Below, in pieces: positions 1-11,281 of a DNA stretch of 64,000 bases; position 1 is the first letter of the stretch; each line of letters begins with the position of its first letter. Origin of the DNA: Philonthus cognatus (Eukaryota; Arthropoda; Insecta; Coleoptera; Staphylinidae); the NCBI GenBank assembly GCA_932526585.2, contig OW052246.1, forward strand, positions 51,001 to 115,000. The letters run 5' to 3'. A model generated the notes under the pieces. It saw nothing but the letters and a program-made list of their open reading frames with translations. It searched no databases and had not been told where the DNA came from. Position numbers and translations under genes: made by a program.

Positions 1-345
1 AATTCCACTTTTGCGTCGAGGATTGGACGCTGTTCAGGAGTGGCGTTAAATCCTTGACGAAAGAGTAGAATGAAATTAAGTGCCCCGGATCTGCGTCGAC
101 GCAATCGTTGACTCTTGTGTGACGTGTGGTGTTTCTATTATGTTGCCGTTCATTTGCCCACGTAAAACCGTGATGCGGAATTAAACACACTCCACTCTTT
201 TCTCAACATAGTGGCACTTGCACATGCAGTTTTTATTCCACTCTTTCCTCGACGCAAAATTTGCATTTACACGTACACTTTTGAGTCGACTCCCGGCGTG
301 TGCCATTCAATCGTCGATGAAAGAGTGTATGTGTAAAGGGCTCTA
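1..345 (+). repeat. Right part of a TIR MITE-like element
   Basis: Nearly the same sequence lies at 42158-42502, where both ends are present. There, ~45-bp imperfect terminal inverted repeats bound a ~425-bp element. Here only the body and right end (to about 345) fall inside the window. The body is full of short inverted motifs around GTCGAC and CGACGCAAA. No ORF of note. Confidence 0.6.
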
Positions 346-449
346 CAAAGATAAGACCGAAAAAGATGAAAGGAGTGGCGTTTATTAAATACAATGTAAC
401 AACTGTGAAGCAATATATATTGGCTAAACTGGCAGAAATTTCAACACAC
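346..449 (+). pseudogene. Penelope-like element fragment, GIY-YIG start
   Basis: Conceptual translation gives a decayed GIY-YIG core: a G-V-Y block, then I-Q-C-N-N, E-A-I-Y-I-G and R-N-F-N, with in-frame stops. The same stretch at 42503-42600 continues into the R-L-K-E-H part of the domain. Here it stops abruptly at about 449, where the hAT element begins. GIY-YIG endonuclease domains sit at the C-terminus of many Penelope-like retroelements. Confidence 0.6.
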
Positions 450-2593
450 GGGCCAAGTCCGGCCCGCAGAAAGGTTTAATCCGGCCCGTTTGCGTTTCTG
501 TGTGTTGTTCTCCGTAGTAGGTAACGTCTAAAATGGATGTTAAAAAAAGAAAAGTGGATTCAGAATGTCGAGTTTTTAAAGAAGAATGGACGTGGAAATA
601 TTTCTTTACTTTATTTAAAGAAAAACCTGTGTGCTTACTTTGCAATACAACTGTTGCAGTTTTAAAAGAATATAACATTCAACGCCATTTCAAGAGCAAA
701 CATGAAAACCACTCCTACTCATCGTTAAGTGAAGAGGTGAAAAAAATTGAATCGAAAGATTTAATAAAAAATTTATCAAGTCAACAACAATTATTTCAGA
801 GAGCTAATCATTCTCAAAGATGCGCTACGAAAGCCAGTTATGTGTTGGCTTATAATATTGCTAAATCTAATAAAGCATTTTCAGATGGTGAATTTATAAA
901 GCAGTGCATGATAGATGTGTGCGATATTATGTGCCTTGAAAAGAAAAATGATTTCCAGTCACTGTCTCTCTCAAGAAGAACAATCACCGAGAGAATTGAA
1001 AATATTGATAAAAATATAATTTCACAACTGACTACAAAAACTCAAAAATTTATTTTTTATTCAATTACCATGGATGAAAGTACAGATATCAGCGATACTG
1101 CGCAGTTACTCATATTTGTAAGAGGAATCAACGCCCACTTTGAAATTACAGAAGAACTTGCAGGGCTGCATTCAATGAAAGGAACAACGACTGGTGCCGA
1201 TATATTTTGTGAATTTGAAAAGTGCATCGATAAACTTCGTTTACCTATTGATAGTTATGTAATGTAACTACAGATGGTGCTCCTAATATGGTTGGAATCA
1301 ATCAAGGATTTGTTGGGAAATTTAATTCTAAGTATCCGGAAAATGATGTTGTTTTTTTGCATTGCCTTATACATCAGGATGCTCTCTGTAAATCAGCTTT
1401 AGATATTGACCATATACTTAATATTGTTGTAAAACTAGTAAATATGATTCGTGCCAGAGGATTATTACATCGCCAGTTTCAACAGTTTTTGGAGTCCGTA
1501 CATGCTGAGCATTCCGATATCCTGTATTATTCAAAAGTTCGTTGGTTAAGTGCTGGAAAAGTATTTGAAAGAATTTGGGATTTAAAAGACGATATTGTGA
1601 ATTTTCTTCTTGATAAAGACATTTATAATCAATTTGACGTCTTAGAAAACGAAACGTGGATTTCTGATTTCGCTTTTTTCACAGACCTCCTCGTACACAT
1701 GAATAAACTTAATCTCAAATTGCAAGGGAAAAATCAGTTTCTTCACGATATTTGGCAATACCTGAAAACTTTCAAATTACAGTTATTATTATTTGCTAAT
1801 CAGATCTCTAAATCTGATTTTTCTCATTTTCCAAGAATACAATCTTTAAAATTCACTATATCAAACAATAAGATTAAAAAATACGAAATTAATTTGAGAA
1901 AACTATCTTCAGAATTTGAAAGGAGATTTCAGGACTTTAGAAAAATGGAACCAGAGTTTAGTATTTTTGCGACCCCATTCAATGTTAATTACGAAGAAGT
2001 TGATGCAAAATTTCAACTTGAGTTAATAGAACTGAACTGTAATACTTTCCTGAAACAAACTTTTCATACAGTACCATTACTAGAATTTTATAAAAATTTA
2101 AGGCCAGATAATTTCCCAAATCTAATTACTCATGCAAAGAAGATAATGACAATGTTCGGCTCATCTTATATATGCGAACAAATCTTTTCAACAATGAAGC
2201 TTAAGAAAACTTCTTTAAGAAACAGAATTACAGATGAGCACCTTTCATCAGTTTTAAGAATTTCTGCTTTGCAAGTGGAACCGGACTATAATGAAATTTT
2301 GATGAAACAGTCTCAATTTCATTTTTCTCATGCACCATCAACCAGTAATGACACCAGAAAATAAAGTGATAATACTTCACATCAAGAACTACACTAAATT
2401 CATTTTATATTTTGTGCTTATAATTTTCTTACCTTTTGCTTTTTTACTATTAAAATAATAAGTGTATGTAATAATATATGTATATGTTTATAGAACACAT
2501 ACATTTTTTAACGATTAAGCATTATTCTTTGGCCCGCTACGATTGTCTGGTTATTACAAATGGCCCGTCTTAAAAAAAGTTTCCCCACCACTG
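450..2593 (+). mobile_element. hAT DNA transposon, 5' terminus missing
   Basis: The right end is clear: the sequence stops at GTTTCCCCACCACTG (ending 2593), a typical hAT-style terminus. The matching left end, CAGTGGTGGGG, is absent. GGCCCG-type subterminal motifs are present near both sides (about 452-490 and 2530-2570). The left flank belongs to a PLE repeat and the right flank to the foldback repeat also found at 54763 onward. The flanks are unrelated to each other and no TSD is visible. The left end was therefore probably lost in a rearrangement after insertion. Confidence 0.75.
533..2364 (+). pseudogene. hAT transposase (ZBED5/GTF2IRD2-like), one frameshift
   Basis: Two reading frames, 533-1267 and the frame ending at 2364, together cover about 610 codons, close to full length for this hAT group. 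The first half has an N-terminal BED-like C2H2 finger (C-L-L-C near residue 34, H near 51 and 56). It also has the RNase-H-fold M-D-E-S-T-D block, with the first catalytic Asp at 1073-1075. The second half starts with the conserved T-T-D-G-A-P block just after the break, contains W-L-S-A-G-K, and ends in the hAT dimerisation region. There C-E-Q-I-F-S includes the catalytic Glu at 2176-2178. The break is a single-base-type frameshift at about 1258-1268, so the ATG at 1288 is not the true start. Family membership is clear; activity is very unlikely because of the frameshift and the missing 5' end. Confidence 0.85.
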
Positions 2594-3050
2594 TAATATA
2601 CTATCAAAAAATATTTTTAATAAAACAATAGCATTTTATCAAAATTTTCAATTATAAGATTTATAAGGTGAAAAACAAGCATTTCTGTTGATTTCCCAGG
2701 AAACAATACTCCAAATACTCATCATATTTATAAATTAAATATGTGTGTTAGCTTGACGATCCAGTTGATATAAAACAATCAAGTGTACTAAACAAAATGG
2801 AAATATTTTGATTAGGTATGATTTGATTAACCGTTTAACTTAGTGCTGGCCTCCTTGAAGTAGATAATCTTCTGCTAGTTCAACTTGACCCTACAACTGG
2901 ATATGTTGGTCCCAACATTGTGTCGCTGGTGCAGTGTTTTATAAAATTTGGTGTGCGTGCAAGATAGTGATTGATTAATCTATATAATTTTTTTATCAGT
3001 TATAAAGTATTTTTGGCAATCCTTGAGAATAGGGTCGTCAGCTTATCTGT

Positions 3051-3477
3051 AACATTGCAGTGGTAATTTGTAATTGTTTTGTTCTGGGAGAGTGTTTATA
3101 GGATTCCTTTTATAAATTAGGGTCACAGATCCAAACCATATAGAAAGCCGACCCAAATTTATATTAATAAATACACTTTCTACATGCACATGCACCGACA
3201 GCCTAATTTTTAGTTATGAACATTTTTTAAACAGAATTAAACGATTTACATTTAAGCGAATCGTTTAAAATGCATTTAAATTGTTTAATTCTGTTTAAAA
3301 AATGTTCATAACTGAAAATTAGGCTGTCGGTGCATGTACATGTAGAAAGTGCATTTATTAATAAAAATTTGGGTTGGCTTCCTATATGATTTGGATCTGT
3401 AATCTTAATTTATTCAAGAAATCCTTCAAATACTATCCCAGAACAAAACAATTACAATTTATTATCACCGCAATGTT
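3051..3477. repeat. Internal ~427-bp palindrome of the foldback arm
   Basis: Starts AACATTG and ends CAATGTT. The two halves (centre near 3264) share AATTACAAATT-type and TTCTGGGA/TCCCAGAA blocks, plus a nearly perfect TTTAAACAGAATTAAAC inner arm. Counterparts are at 55229-55655 and, more degenerate, 8400-8812. Confidence 0.75.
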
Positions 3478-4288
3478 TTCATAACATAATGCATAATGCA
3501 ATGATTTTGTTTAAATGTTTTATAAGTATTTGCTTTCAAACAATGCTTTTAATTTTTTAATCCAACTACTTCTTCAGGAATTGTAAAAACCCTTAAATAC
3601 ATGATCACTCCAATAATTGCTCAAATGATCGCTATAGTAATTGCAAGAGTGATTGCTCGTACAATCATTTGAATAATGATTCTAAAAATATTGGATAAAA
3701 ATAATTCTGCAGGAAAAAAATACATAGCTTAAACGTTTAAACAAATTCATTTGAAATATGAAATGAGCATACGACAGAGCTGGGCAGGATTCGAATCATT
3801 CAGAATTCGATTCCCGAATTCGAATCCTTTTAGAGGATTCAAAAGAGGTATTCGAATACTTTAGTGAAAACGGATTCGTGATCCGGATTCGTTACATTTT
3901 TTTAAAAGGATTCGTATTCGAATCCAGACGTTGATGATTCGAATCCTTATAAAAGGATTCGAATTCTTATAAAAGGATTCGAATCCTTATAAAAGGATTT
4001 GAATCCTTATAAAAGGATTCGAATCCTCATACACGGATTCAAATACTCCTAAATAATTCGAATCATCGCTATTAAGGCTGGGATTCGAATTCGATTAATT
4101 CAAATAGTTAAATATTCTACTATGAACATTTAAATTACTAAATTATTCATATTTGAATATAAATATTTAAATTTTCGAATAATTCAAATATTTGTGAATG
4201 CATATTTGGTTACTTAACCATGAAAAATATCCAACGTTTATAGTATATTTTTAACTTCACTTGAAATCAATGTTTTATATGCGTGGCA

Positions 4289-4404
4289 CATGAAGTAAAA
4301 TTTCGAGTTTAGAAAAGCCCCGTGAAAATTTGTCTCGAGTCGCTGCGCGACCCTCGACAAATTTTCTACGCGGGGCTTTTCTAAACTCGAAATTTTACTT
4401 CATG
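4289..4404. repeat. CATGAAGTAAAATTTCGAG hairpin, copy 1
   Basis: A near-perfect palindrome from CATGAAG to CTTCATG, with AAAAGCCCCG arms and a short loop around GCGCGACC. It is preceded by a TTTTATATGCGTGG stretch and followed by CTTAGTCTGGGAGT, flanks shared with the other copies. Confidence 0.8.
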
Positions 4405-4695
4405 CTTAGTCTGGGAGTAGACAACACTCGTTCTTAGAAGTTTCAAATTGAAGGATCAGTCTAGATTACTAAGTTTATTACCATTTTACAAAGGCTACAG
4501 CTCGAAGGACCAACCATGGTCTTCGGAGACCGAAGGACTACAGGGCATCGAAGTTTTTTTACAAGAAAACAACGAATATCTGAAAACTGCATGGATAGGG
4601 AAAAAAAACATCTAATTTTGAAAAAACATCGAAGTTGGGTTGGTTTTCAGTGCATTTTTAACTTTATTTTAATTCAGTGTTTTATACGCGTGGCG

Positions 4696-4778
4696 CATGA
4701 AGTTAAATTTCGAGTTTAGAAAAGCCCCGCGAAAATTTTTTATGCGGGGCTTTTCTAAACTCGAAATTTTACTTCATG
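4696..4778. repeat. CATGAAG hairpin, copy 2 (short loop)
   Basis: Same hairpin family with the loop shortened to a few bases. It is again next to TTTTATACGCGTGGCG on the left and CTTAGTCTGGGAGT on the right. Confidence 0.8.
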
Positions 4779-5094
4779 CTTAGTCTGGGAGTGGACAGCA
4801 CTCGTTTGAATTTCAAATTTAACTCTTTTAAAAAATTGACGTATGTAATATAATATCATTCATTGAAATCATAGAAAAAGATGCAAAATTTTACCTAAAA
4901 TTAGCTTTTAGAGTTAACTTTATAATTTGTTCGGCTGTTAATGGGTGAATATTCTATTCCTAAAACAAACCGTTTTTATTTAATATTAAAGTTGCATTTA
5001 ATACAATAACAAACTGTGAATAAATTGACATAAATCTAGAAATATCGAAAATCTCGACATGTAGAAAATCTTGACGGTTCACTCCCAGACTAAG

Positions 5095-5210
5095 CATGAA
5101 GTAAAATTTCGAGTTTAGAAAAGCCCCGCGTAGAAAATTTGTCGAGGATCGCGCAGCAACCCGAGACAAATTTTCACGGGGCTTTTCTAAACTCGAAATT
5201 TTACTTCATG
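5095..5210. repeat. CATGAAG hairpin, copy 3 (inverted flanks)
   Basis: Same palindrome, but with flanks reversed: ACTCCCAGACTAAG on the left and CGCCACGCGTATAAAACA on the right. It is therefore in the opposite orientation to copies 1 and 2. Confidence 0.8.
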
Positions 5211-5997
5211 CGCCACGCGTATAAAACACATTTAAAATCAAGTACAATAACACATATATCATCATTAATTAAAATCATTATATAATCAGATATTTAGTCG
5301 GTAAATGAACATTTTTGTTAATAAAAACTGATGGAATAAAATATTACTGGTTGCAAATAATAGATTCAAATTTATTTTTAAAGGATTTGTATCCGTGATT
5401 CCAAAATGAGGGTTCGAATCTTTGATTCGAATCATATTTTTCACTTACGAATCCTTTATTCGAGTATTCGTGATTCGAATCATTTTAGGTGATTCGGATT
5501 CGTGATTCGAATCCTGTTTTTGAGGATTCATCCCAGCTCTGGCATACGAGCTATGATTCAATATCTTCAGCAATCATATGAAAGATTTCTCGAGCAATTT
5601 AAGTGATCTCTGGTAAATCTAAAGATGTTAGATTATTTACATAATCGAACCAATTGATTATTTTCATTTGAATGAATGATCTCTAGTTTCTTATTGTGCA
5701 AAAGTTATTGAGAGATATCATAAATCTTGTTTTATAACAAGAGGATAAATAAATCAGAAGCCATTCTGGAAATTTATAAATATGTATATGAACTGTGGTT
5801 ATAGTCAGTTTAACAAGTGCTTTATTTTACCTAATAGTTCCATCAAGAAAATAGCAAGTATCAAGTATAATAAAAACAGTAAGTAATGAAGGAAAAATAT
5901 CATTCATTATTTCAAGAATGGGCTTTCTTGGTATTTGGTTACACCTCTCACTAGAATTTTCAGGCTGGTGCGAGAAAAGTTTTCCCTCACACATATT

Positions 5998-7675
5998 GTG
6001 ACCGCGAACGGCAGCTCGATTTCGGTAGGCTGAGTCGTGGATCAAAATAAATTGAAAGAACTAAATAAAATGTTGAGCGCCACTTGATTTAAAAAATATA
6101 TTTATAGTAGTACTTACCCTTAGTTAAAATCAAGAAATTATAGGGTAGTAAAATAAAAAGATCTTAATAGAAAAATTCAAATTAAAAAGTATATTATTAA
6201 AAATTGAAAAAAATGTAATAAATCAAAAATAAATAATAATTATTAATATTAAAAAAACAAAATAATCGAAACCAGAGAATAAACAAAAAATCAATATCGA
6301 GATCACAAACTTAAAGAGATTTTCAAAAAACACACAAATAAATTTCCCCAGAAAATGACGTCACCTTCTTTACAATTTTTGTAAAAGTACTCCGTGTTTC
6401 AATACAACGCTTGAGATCAAAATAAATATAATCCTCTTTTTTTTTTAATCTAGTTTGCCTACTTATATTCACTCCTTTTATTTTAATTTAAACAAGAATA
6501 AATTTCACTAATTAATTTTTAAATGTCACTGTTCGGCTTAACGAAATCACTCACAAAAAAATTTTGATAACAAATAAAATTATCTAAAATGCTTACTTAT
6601 CTTAATTCGTTTCGTGAATTCCTCCCGGCCCGTCTCCGTTACTTCATGAACAACATCCAGGTTCCAGCAATTCACCTTCCGCCAGCAACTCCTACTCCTG
6701 CCGACAATTCCGACTTCCACAGCAAACTCCCCGAGAAAGTCCAAACCGCAAAAAGTACCCTCGCTCGGAAAAAAAAACGTCCGCCAGCACCCAGCCGGAA
6801 TACGAAAAATTTAATTGGTGATTAAAATTCAACCACTCAAACTTCGAGCTCTGAAGATGAATTGCGGCCTCAATCGCACCGATGTTCGCAGATTATAAAA
6901 TTTCCAAACGACACGGCACACAGCACGCTTTCGTCGTTCCCCTTTTTTCTAACCTCTTGAGCACACAGCTCCACTCAGATTAAAAATTCGAAGGATTAAT
7001 TCAATGATTAATCGAATCGGACGCCCCCTACTTGGAATTATAAATCTATTGGTATTTTCGATCTATTGACAATAACAACAAACCTTTGGCAGCCGGCGAT
7101 CGGAAAGTTAACAAAAACAAGTGAGTTTTAAGTGGATTATGCAACAGATTCGATAACTACGTAGGAAAAATAAATTTAGAAGACTCGGAAAAATTACCTA
7201 GAGACAATAATAACATACTTACGTTGTAAGTAACCCTTAGAGGTTAGGTTTAATCTAAATACATTTTCTTACTAATCCCTTTAAATTTGAAACTTGTATA
7301 CAATTAATAACTTCTCTTATTATCTGATTGAATCTTCCCTTTTGTCTATTACCTAATAACGCTATGGTGTTTACATTTTTTAGAAAACCGTTGAATATTC
7401 CAAATCTCGCGCTATTATGCAACTAAGAGGACTGGCAAGACTATTGGATCATACTGCACGATTTCTAGGATTATATGGCATCATAACACTTGAAAATATC
7501 TTTTAATTTAAATTAATAAAAATAATCATTGATTGCATTTATGATTTTAGGGTTGCCTACATTAAATACTGTGTTTTTAATTTAATTTTATTTATTCCTA
7601 ATTTTTCTACTTATTATTACAACCTGTCATATATTTTAATTGAAAAATAAGAGATAGCAAAACGTGTACGTTACA
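5998..7675 (-). mobile_element. 1.68-kb insertion, possible truncated LTR retroelement
   Basis: Copy B of the foldback runs straight through this point (near 56400), so positions 5998-7675 are inserted. A possible 5-bp duplication, ATATT, sits at 5993-5997 and 7676-7680. Read on the minus strand it begins TGTAACGTAC. Near its other end it has TGGCGCTCAACA (6082 downwards), which resembles a tRNA primer-binding site placed two bases after a ...TCA. That would make about 7675-6085 an LTR followed by only ~90 bp of leader. The middle (6590-6980) is GC-richer and gives a 78-codon ORF with no recognised domain, probably a composition effect. Classification is tentative. Confidence 0.45.
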
Positions 7676-8101
7676 ATATTTATAAATTTCCAAAGTAGCT
7701 TCTGATTTAATTATCCTCTTGTTATAAAAGAGGTTTTATGATATCTCTCAATAACTTTTGCATAACAAGAATCATTCATTCAGTCAAATGAAAAATATCA
7801 ATTGGTTCGATTATTTAAATAATCTAACATCTTCAGATCTACCAGAGATCACTTAAATTGCTCGAGAAATCTCTCATATGACTGCTAAAGATATTCCTCG
7901 AATAGTTGCTTAAAGGATCCACTCCATCACCTGAATCATAGCTCGTATGCTTCATATTCCAATTGAGTTTGTTTAAACTTTTAAGCTGTATATTTTTTTC
8001 CTGCAGTATTATTTTTTATTGCCATTATTTTTAGAATCATTATTCAAGTGATCGTAGGAGCAATCACTCTTGCAATTACTATAGCGATCATTTGAGCAAT
8101 G

Positions 8102-8260
8102 GTTTTTGTTATTTTTGTTCAGTAATCTTAGTCGGTTGTAATCAATGTAATTCTTTATATGATTTTTATGTTTTTTGTTATTTTTATCATATATTACAAT
8201 ATGTATATGTACACTTATGTAATAAAATGGAGATTCCGTTAATAAATAAATAAATAAATT
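8102..8260 (+). mobile_element. 5'-truncated non-LTR retrotransposon tail
   Basis: Absent from the matching place in copy B (near 56820). It contains AATAAAATGG followed by a (AATA)n tail at about 8240-8260, as expected for the 3' end of a LINE or SINE. Flanking target duplication is unclear. Confidence 0.5.
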
Positions 8261-8399
8261 ATTGGAGTGATCATGTATTTAAGGGCTGTGAAATCTTTTA
8301 CGATTCCTGAAGAAGTAGTTGGATTAAAAAATTAAAAGTATTGTTTAAAAGCAAATACTTATAAAACATTTAAACAAAATCATTGCATTGCTAAATGAA

Positions 8400-8812
8400 A
8401 ACATTGCGGTGATAATAAACTGTAATTGTTTTGTTCTGGGAGTGTTTAAAGGCTTTCTTGGATAAATAAGGATTACATAAACATAAAGGGAGCCAACCCA
8501 AATTTATATTAATAAATGCAGTATAACTGTAAATTAGGCCGTCGGAGCATGTGCATGTAATGCTCCGATGGCCTGATTTACACTTATGAACATTTTTTAA
8601 ACAGAATTAAACGAATTAAATGCATTTTAAACGATTCTTCTAAATTTAAATGGTTTATTTTTGTTTAAAAATGTTTTTCACTAAAAATGGGGCCGTCGGA
8701 GCATGTGCATGTAGAAAGTGCATTTATTAATAAAAATTTGGGTCGGCTTCCAACGTGGTTTGGATCTGTAACCCTGATTTATCCAAGAAATCCTTTAAAC
8801 ACTCTCCCAGAA
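8400..8812. repeat. Degenerate palindrome of the foldback right arm
   Basis: Inverted counterpart of 3051-3477. It contains an extra tight hairpin at 8538-8576, where GGCCGTCGGAGCAT pairs with ATGCTCCGATGGCC. The same occurs at 57100-57135 in copy B. Confidence 0.65.
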
Positions 8813-8820
8813 CAAAACAA

Positions 8821-10066
8821 GGCTAATGTGTAGAATAGGGTACATGGTCGATTTTGACAGGTTCATGCATACGCAGCAGCACCCACTTCAGTGGTTCTCA
8901 ACATGTGGATATATGTGTGAGTGATTGTGTGTGTATTTTAAATAAATACAATTTTTACAATGGCCGACCAAATCTGACAAATTGTCAAAAATTTCCCAAC
9001 TTTGTACGCTCGGCACACGTTACACCGAATCAAACCCTCAGATGGGACAAAACCGACATAAAATCGTACGCCCGACACGTTAGTACAAGTTTGATCCCGA
9101 TCAATTGCCGAATTAAAAAAATATCTATAAATCGGAATATAAATTTACACTGTGCCGCCGAGTACCGTTGTGTGTAAAAGTAAACAATGTAAGGTTCTGT
9201 GTAGGTAAGAGCATATGACTTTTATCCAATACCCACTTGCACCGCAGATACTGAACCGCGGTTAGGTTAGTTAGGTTAGTAAAAAGGTTTGCAATAGAAT
9301 AAATTGCGCAAGTCATTTTGCTCCCGATGCCTGTTCTACATACTTCTAGGTTAGGTTAGGTTAGGAGAAAGGTTTTCTATAGAATTCATTGCGCAAGTCT
9401 CTTTGCGAACGATGCCTGTTCCACATACTTCTAGATTAGGTTAGGTTAGGAGAAAGGTTTGCAATAGAATAAATTGCTTCTGTCTCTTTGGGCACTGTGC
9501 CTATTCCATGTACTTCTAGGTTAGGTTAGATTTAGAAAAAGGTTTTTAATAGAATAAACTACTCATCTCCTTGCAACGCTAACACTTATCAGGTGAGGGA
9601 AACGAAGCAGCAGTATCTTTGCGCATGTTAGCGACTTTACATACTTAGGTTAGATTAGTATAAAGGTTTGCAATAGAATACATTATTTTTTGTTTTAAAT
9701 AACCTTAAAATGTAAGTTGTGTAGTCGTATTCTTTTGTAAGCTTATTTTTTTTTTATCAAATTCAAAGCGAAAATTCAGATTCAATTTTTAGTGAGTGGT
9801 TAAAAAATCAATCGCGAAATTCCTTTTATACTGGGCTTGCGTTCCAAAGCCCGAATGAGCCTTCTGGATAGGTCAATTCCGACGTACGAGCACACACCCA
9901 GCACAACGAGACCATTCGTGACGCTCAAAAGTGTCGATTATCAAAGTTACAAATATCCGATTTTTTTAATTTTTGAGGTTTCATTTTCGACGTTTGATTT
10001 TTGATCTTAAAGCACACACACACATACCATCACACAGATAAATAATCTGTGTTCTACGCATTAGCC
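8821..10066. mobile_element. RM element, copy A (8-bp TSD, carries TTAGG repeats)
   Basis: Bounded by GGCTAATGTGTAGAA on the left and TTCTACGCATTAGCC on the right. A perfect 8-bp duplication, CAAAACAA, lies at 8813-8820 and 10067-10074. It sits inside the right arm of the foldback; the left arm (near 3070) lacks it. Inside, in order: a (TG)-rich stretch, a diverged block shared with 17280-17460, the TTAGG minisatellite and a (CA)-rich stretch. About 40 bp before the right end are deleted relative to copy B. An 8-bp TSD fits hAT or P superfamilies. No transposase. Confidence 0.8.
9254..9675 (+). repeat. ~85-bp minisatellite with TTAGG motifs
   Basis: About five units, each opening with two to three GGTTA repeats. 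These are followed by AAAGGTTTGCAATAGAATA, then a variable CTCTTTGCG...CCTGTTCCA part, ending in CATACTTCTA. The fourth unit is longer. It lies wholly within the RM element and recurs at 48783-49232 and 57905-58345. Confidence 0.8.
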
Positions 10067-10690
10067 CAAAACAATAACAAATTACCACTGCAATGTCTCA
10101 GATATGCTGACGACCCTATTCTAGAGGATTGCCAAAAATACTTCACAAATGATAAAAAAATTATGTAAATTAATCAATCACTATCTTGCACGCACACCAA
10201 ATTTTATAAAACACTGGACCAGCGACACGATGTTGGGACCAACATATCCAGTTGCTGGGTTCAGTCGAACTAGCAGAAGGAGGCCAGCAATGAGAGAAAC
10301 GGCTGATCAAATCATTTTCATCAAAATAATTCCATTTTGTTTAATTCACTTGATTGTTTTATATCAACTGGATTGTCAAGTTAACACACATTTATAATTT
10401 ATAATTATGATGATTATTTTGAGTATTATTTCCTGGGAAATCAACAGAAATGCTTGTTTTGATAGAATGCCATTGTTTTATTAAAAATATGTTTTGATAG
10501 TATATTACATAATAATACAAGCAATGATATCACAGCTGTTTAGATTTATGTCGAATAAAAATTAAAACTCGTTTTTATTAAAATAGCACTTTATCCAACT
10601 TTATGGTATCGAATATGGTTTATAAAAGTAGATAAATATTGAAAAAATATTAAATGAATACTTCTATTAAACTTTTTTTCTGATCGTCAT

Positions 10691-11281
10691 CTATTAAAAT
10701 AAGTGTAGACTGTTAAATGGCTTTGGGGTCATATCTACCCCCTAGATAGCGGGGCAGCATGTCGAAATTTGCAATACGAGTATAAATTTTTATTTGAGCT
10801 TTCCCAGGCAATTTCATAAAAATCTAACTACAGAAATGTCCAGGGGGCAAAAATAGGTCCGGTGTGCATCGGTTTTGAAAATTCGTGAGAATTTTTGAAG
10901 ATTATTTTGTAATTGAAAATAATTGCAAGTTTTAAGATTTTTTTTCGAAAAAACCATAATAGCTAGAATTATAACCGATGCACACAGGTCCTAAAATGGG
11001 CCCAAGTTTATGTGTGAATTTCTTCGTAACTCTAGCTTCTCTGGTAAGGCTGGAATAAAAAATTTAAACTTTTTAAATTCAAACAAAAACTAATTCTTCT
11101 ACAATTAATCGATGTCACTGTGTGTATTAAATTACTTATTACATACTAGGTCTAATTCGTTACATGAACTAATGCAGCACTTGTTGAATTTTTTACACTG
11201 AATCTGTTCGTTATATCAACTGGACACCTGAAATTGTGAATGTAAAGTTATACTTACTTGAACTGTGACGTCAAAATGTTA
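10691..11281 (+). repeat. Intergenic module Q/S, copy A
   Basis: Dispersed sequence without coding signs. It includes a stem formed by GGTGTGCATCGGTT (near 10861) and AACCGATGCACAC (near 10975). Similar Q blocks occur at 14161-14522, 45000-45362 (minus), 50230-50600, 59396-59760 and 63051-63423. The S part (from about 11061) is also at 18224-18482, 44641-45000 (minus), 50600-51017 and 59760-60137. Confidence 0.6.

Larger units (their letters stand above)
3775..5541. mobile_element. Non-autonomous hAT-like element with GATTCGAATCC ends
   Basis: The element runs from CAGAGCTGGGCAGG to its inverted end CCCAGCTCTG. It is flanked by a perfect 8-bp target-site duplication, GCATACGA, at 3767-3774 and 5542-5549. 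The paralogous foldback copy has the single, uninterrupted site near 55950, so this is a precise insertion. Both ends are packed with repeats of GATTCGAATCC, which resemble transposase-binding subterminal repeats. The 1767-bp interior holds three copies of a GAAGTAAAATTTCGAG hairpin and no transposase. Confidence 0.9.
2594..10690. mobile_element. Foldback element, copy A, with nested insertions
   Basis: The left arm (2594-3766 plus 5542-5785) is the imperfect reverse complement of the right arm (7680-8812 plus 10067-10690). For example, the block with TATCCAGTTG near 10240 appears inverted near 2895. Copy B at 54541-59395 has the same architecture with fewer insertions. That shows which pieces here are late additions: a hAT-type element at 3775-5541, an LTR-like piece at 5998-7675 and a LINE tail at about 8102-8260. 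The RM element at 8821-10066 is present in both copies and so predates the duplication. The loop is about 210 bp when the insertions are subtracted. No coding capacity was recognised. Confidence 0.75.

Noticed and set aside
6589..6825. 78-codon proline/lysine-rich ORF as a gene
   Set aside because: It lies inside a 1.68-kb insertion, shows no domain and has no neighbouring exon; GC content alone can keep it open.
8854..9177. 107-codon ORF in the RM element (similar ones at 14491, 57415 and 63390)
   Set aside because: Overlapping frames are open and differ between copies; it lies in a non-autonomous element with no recognised domain.
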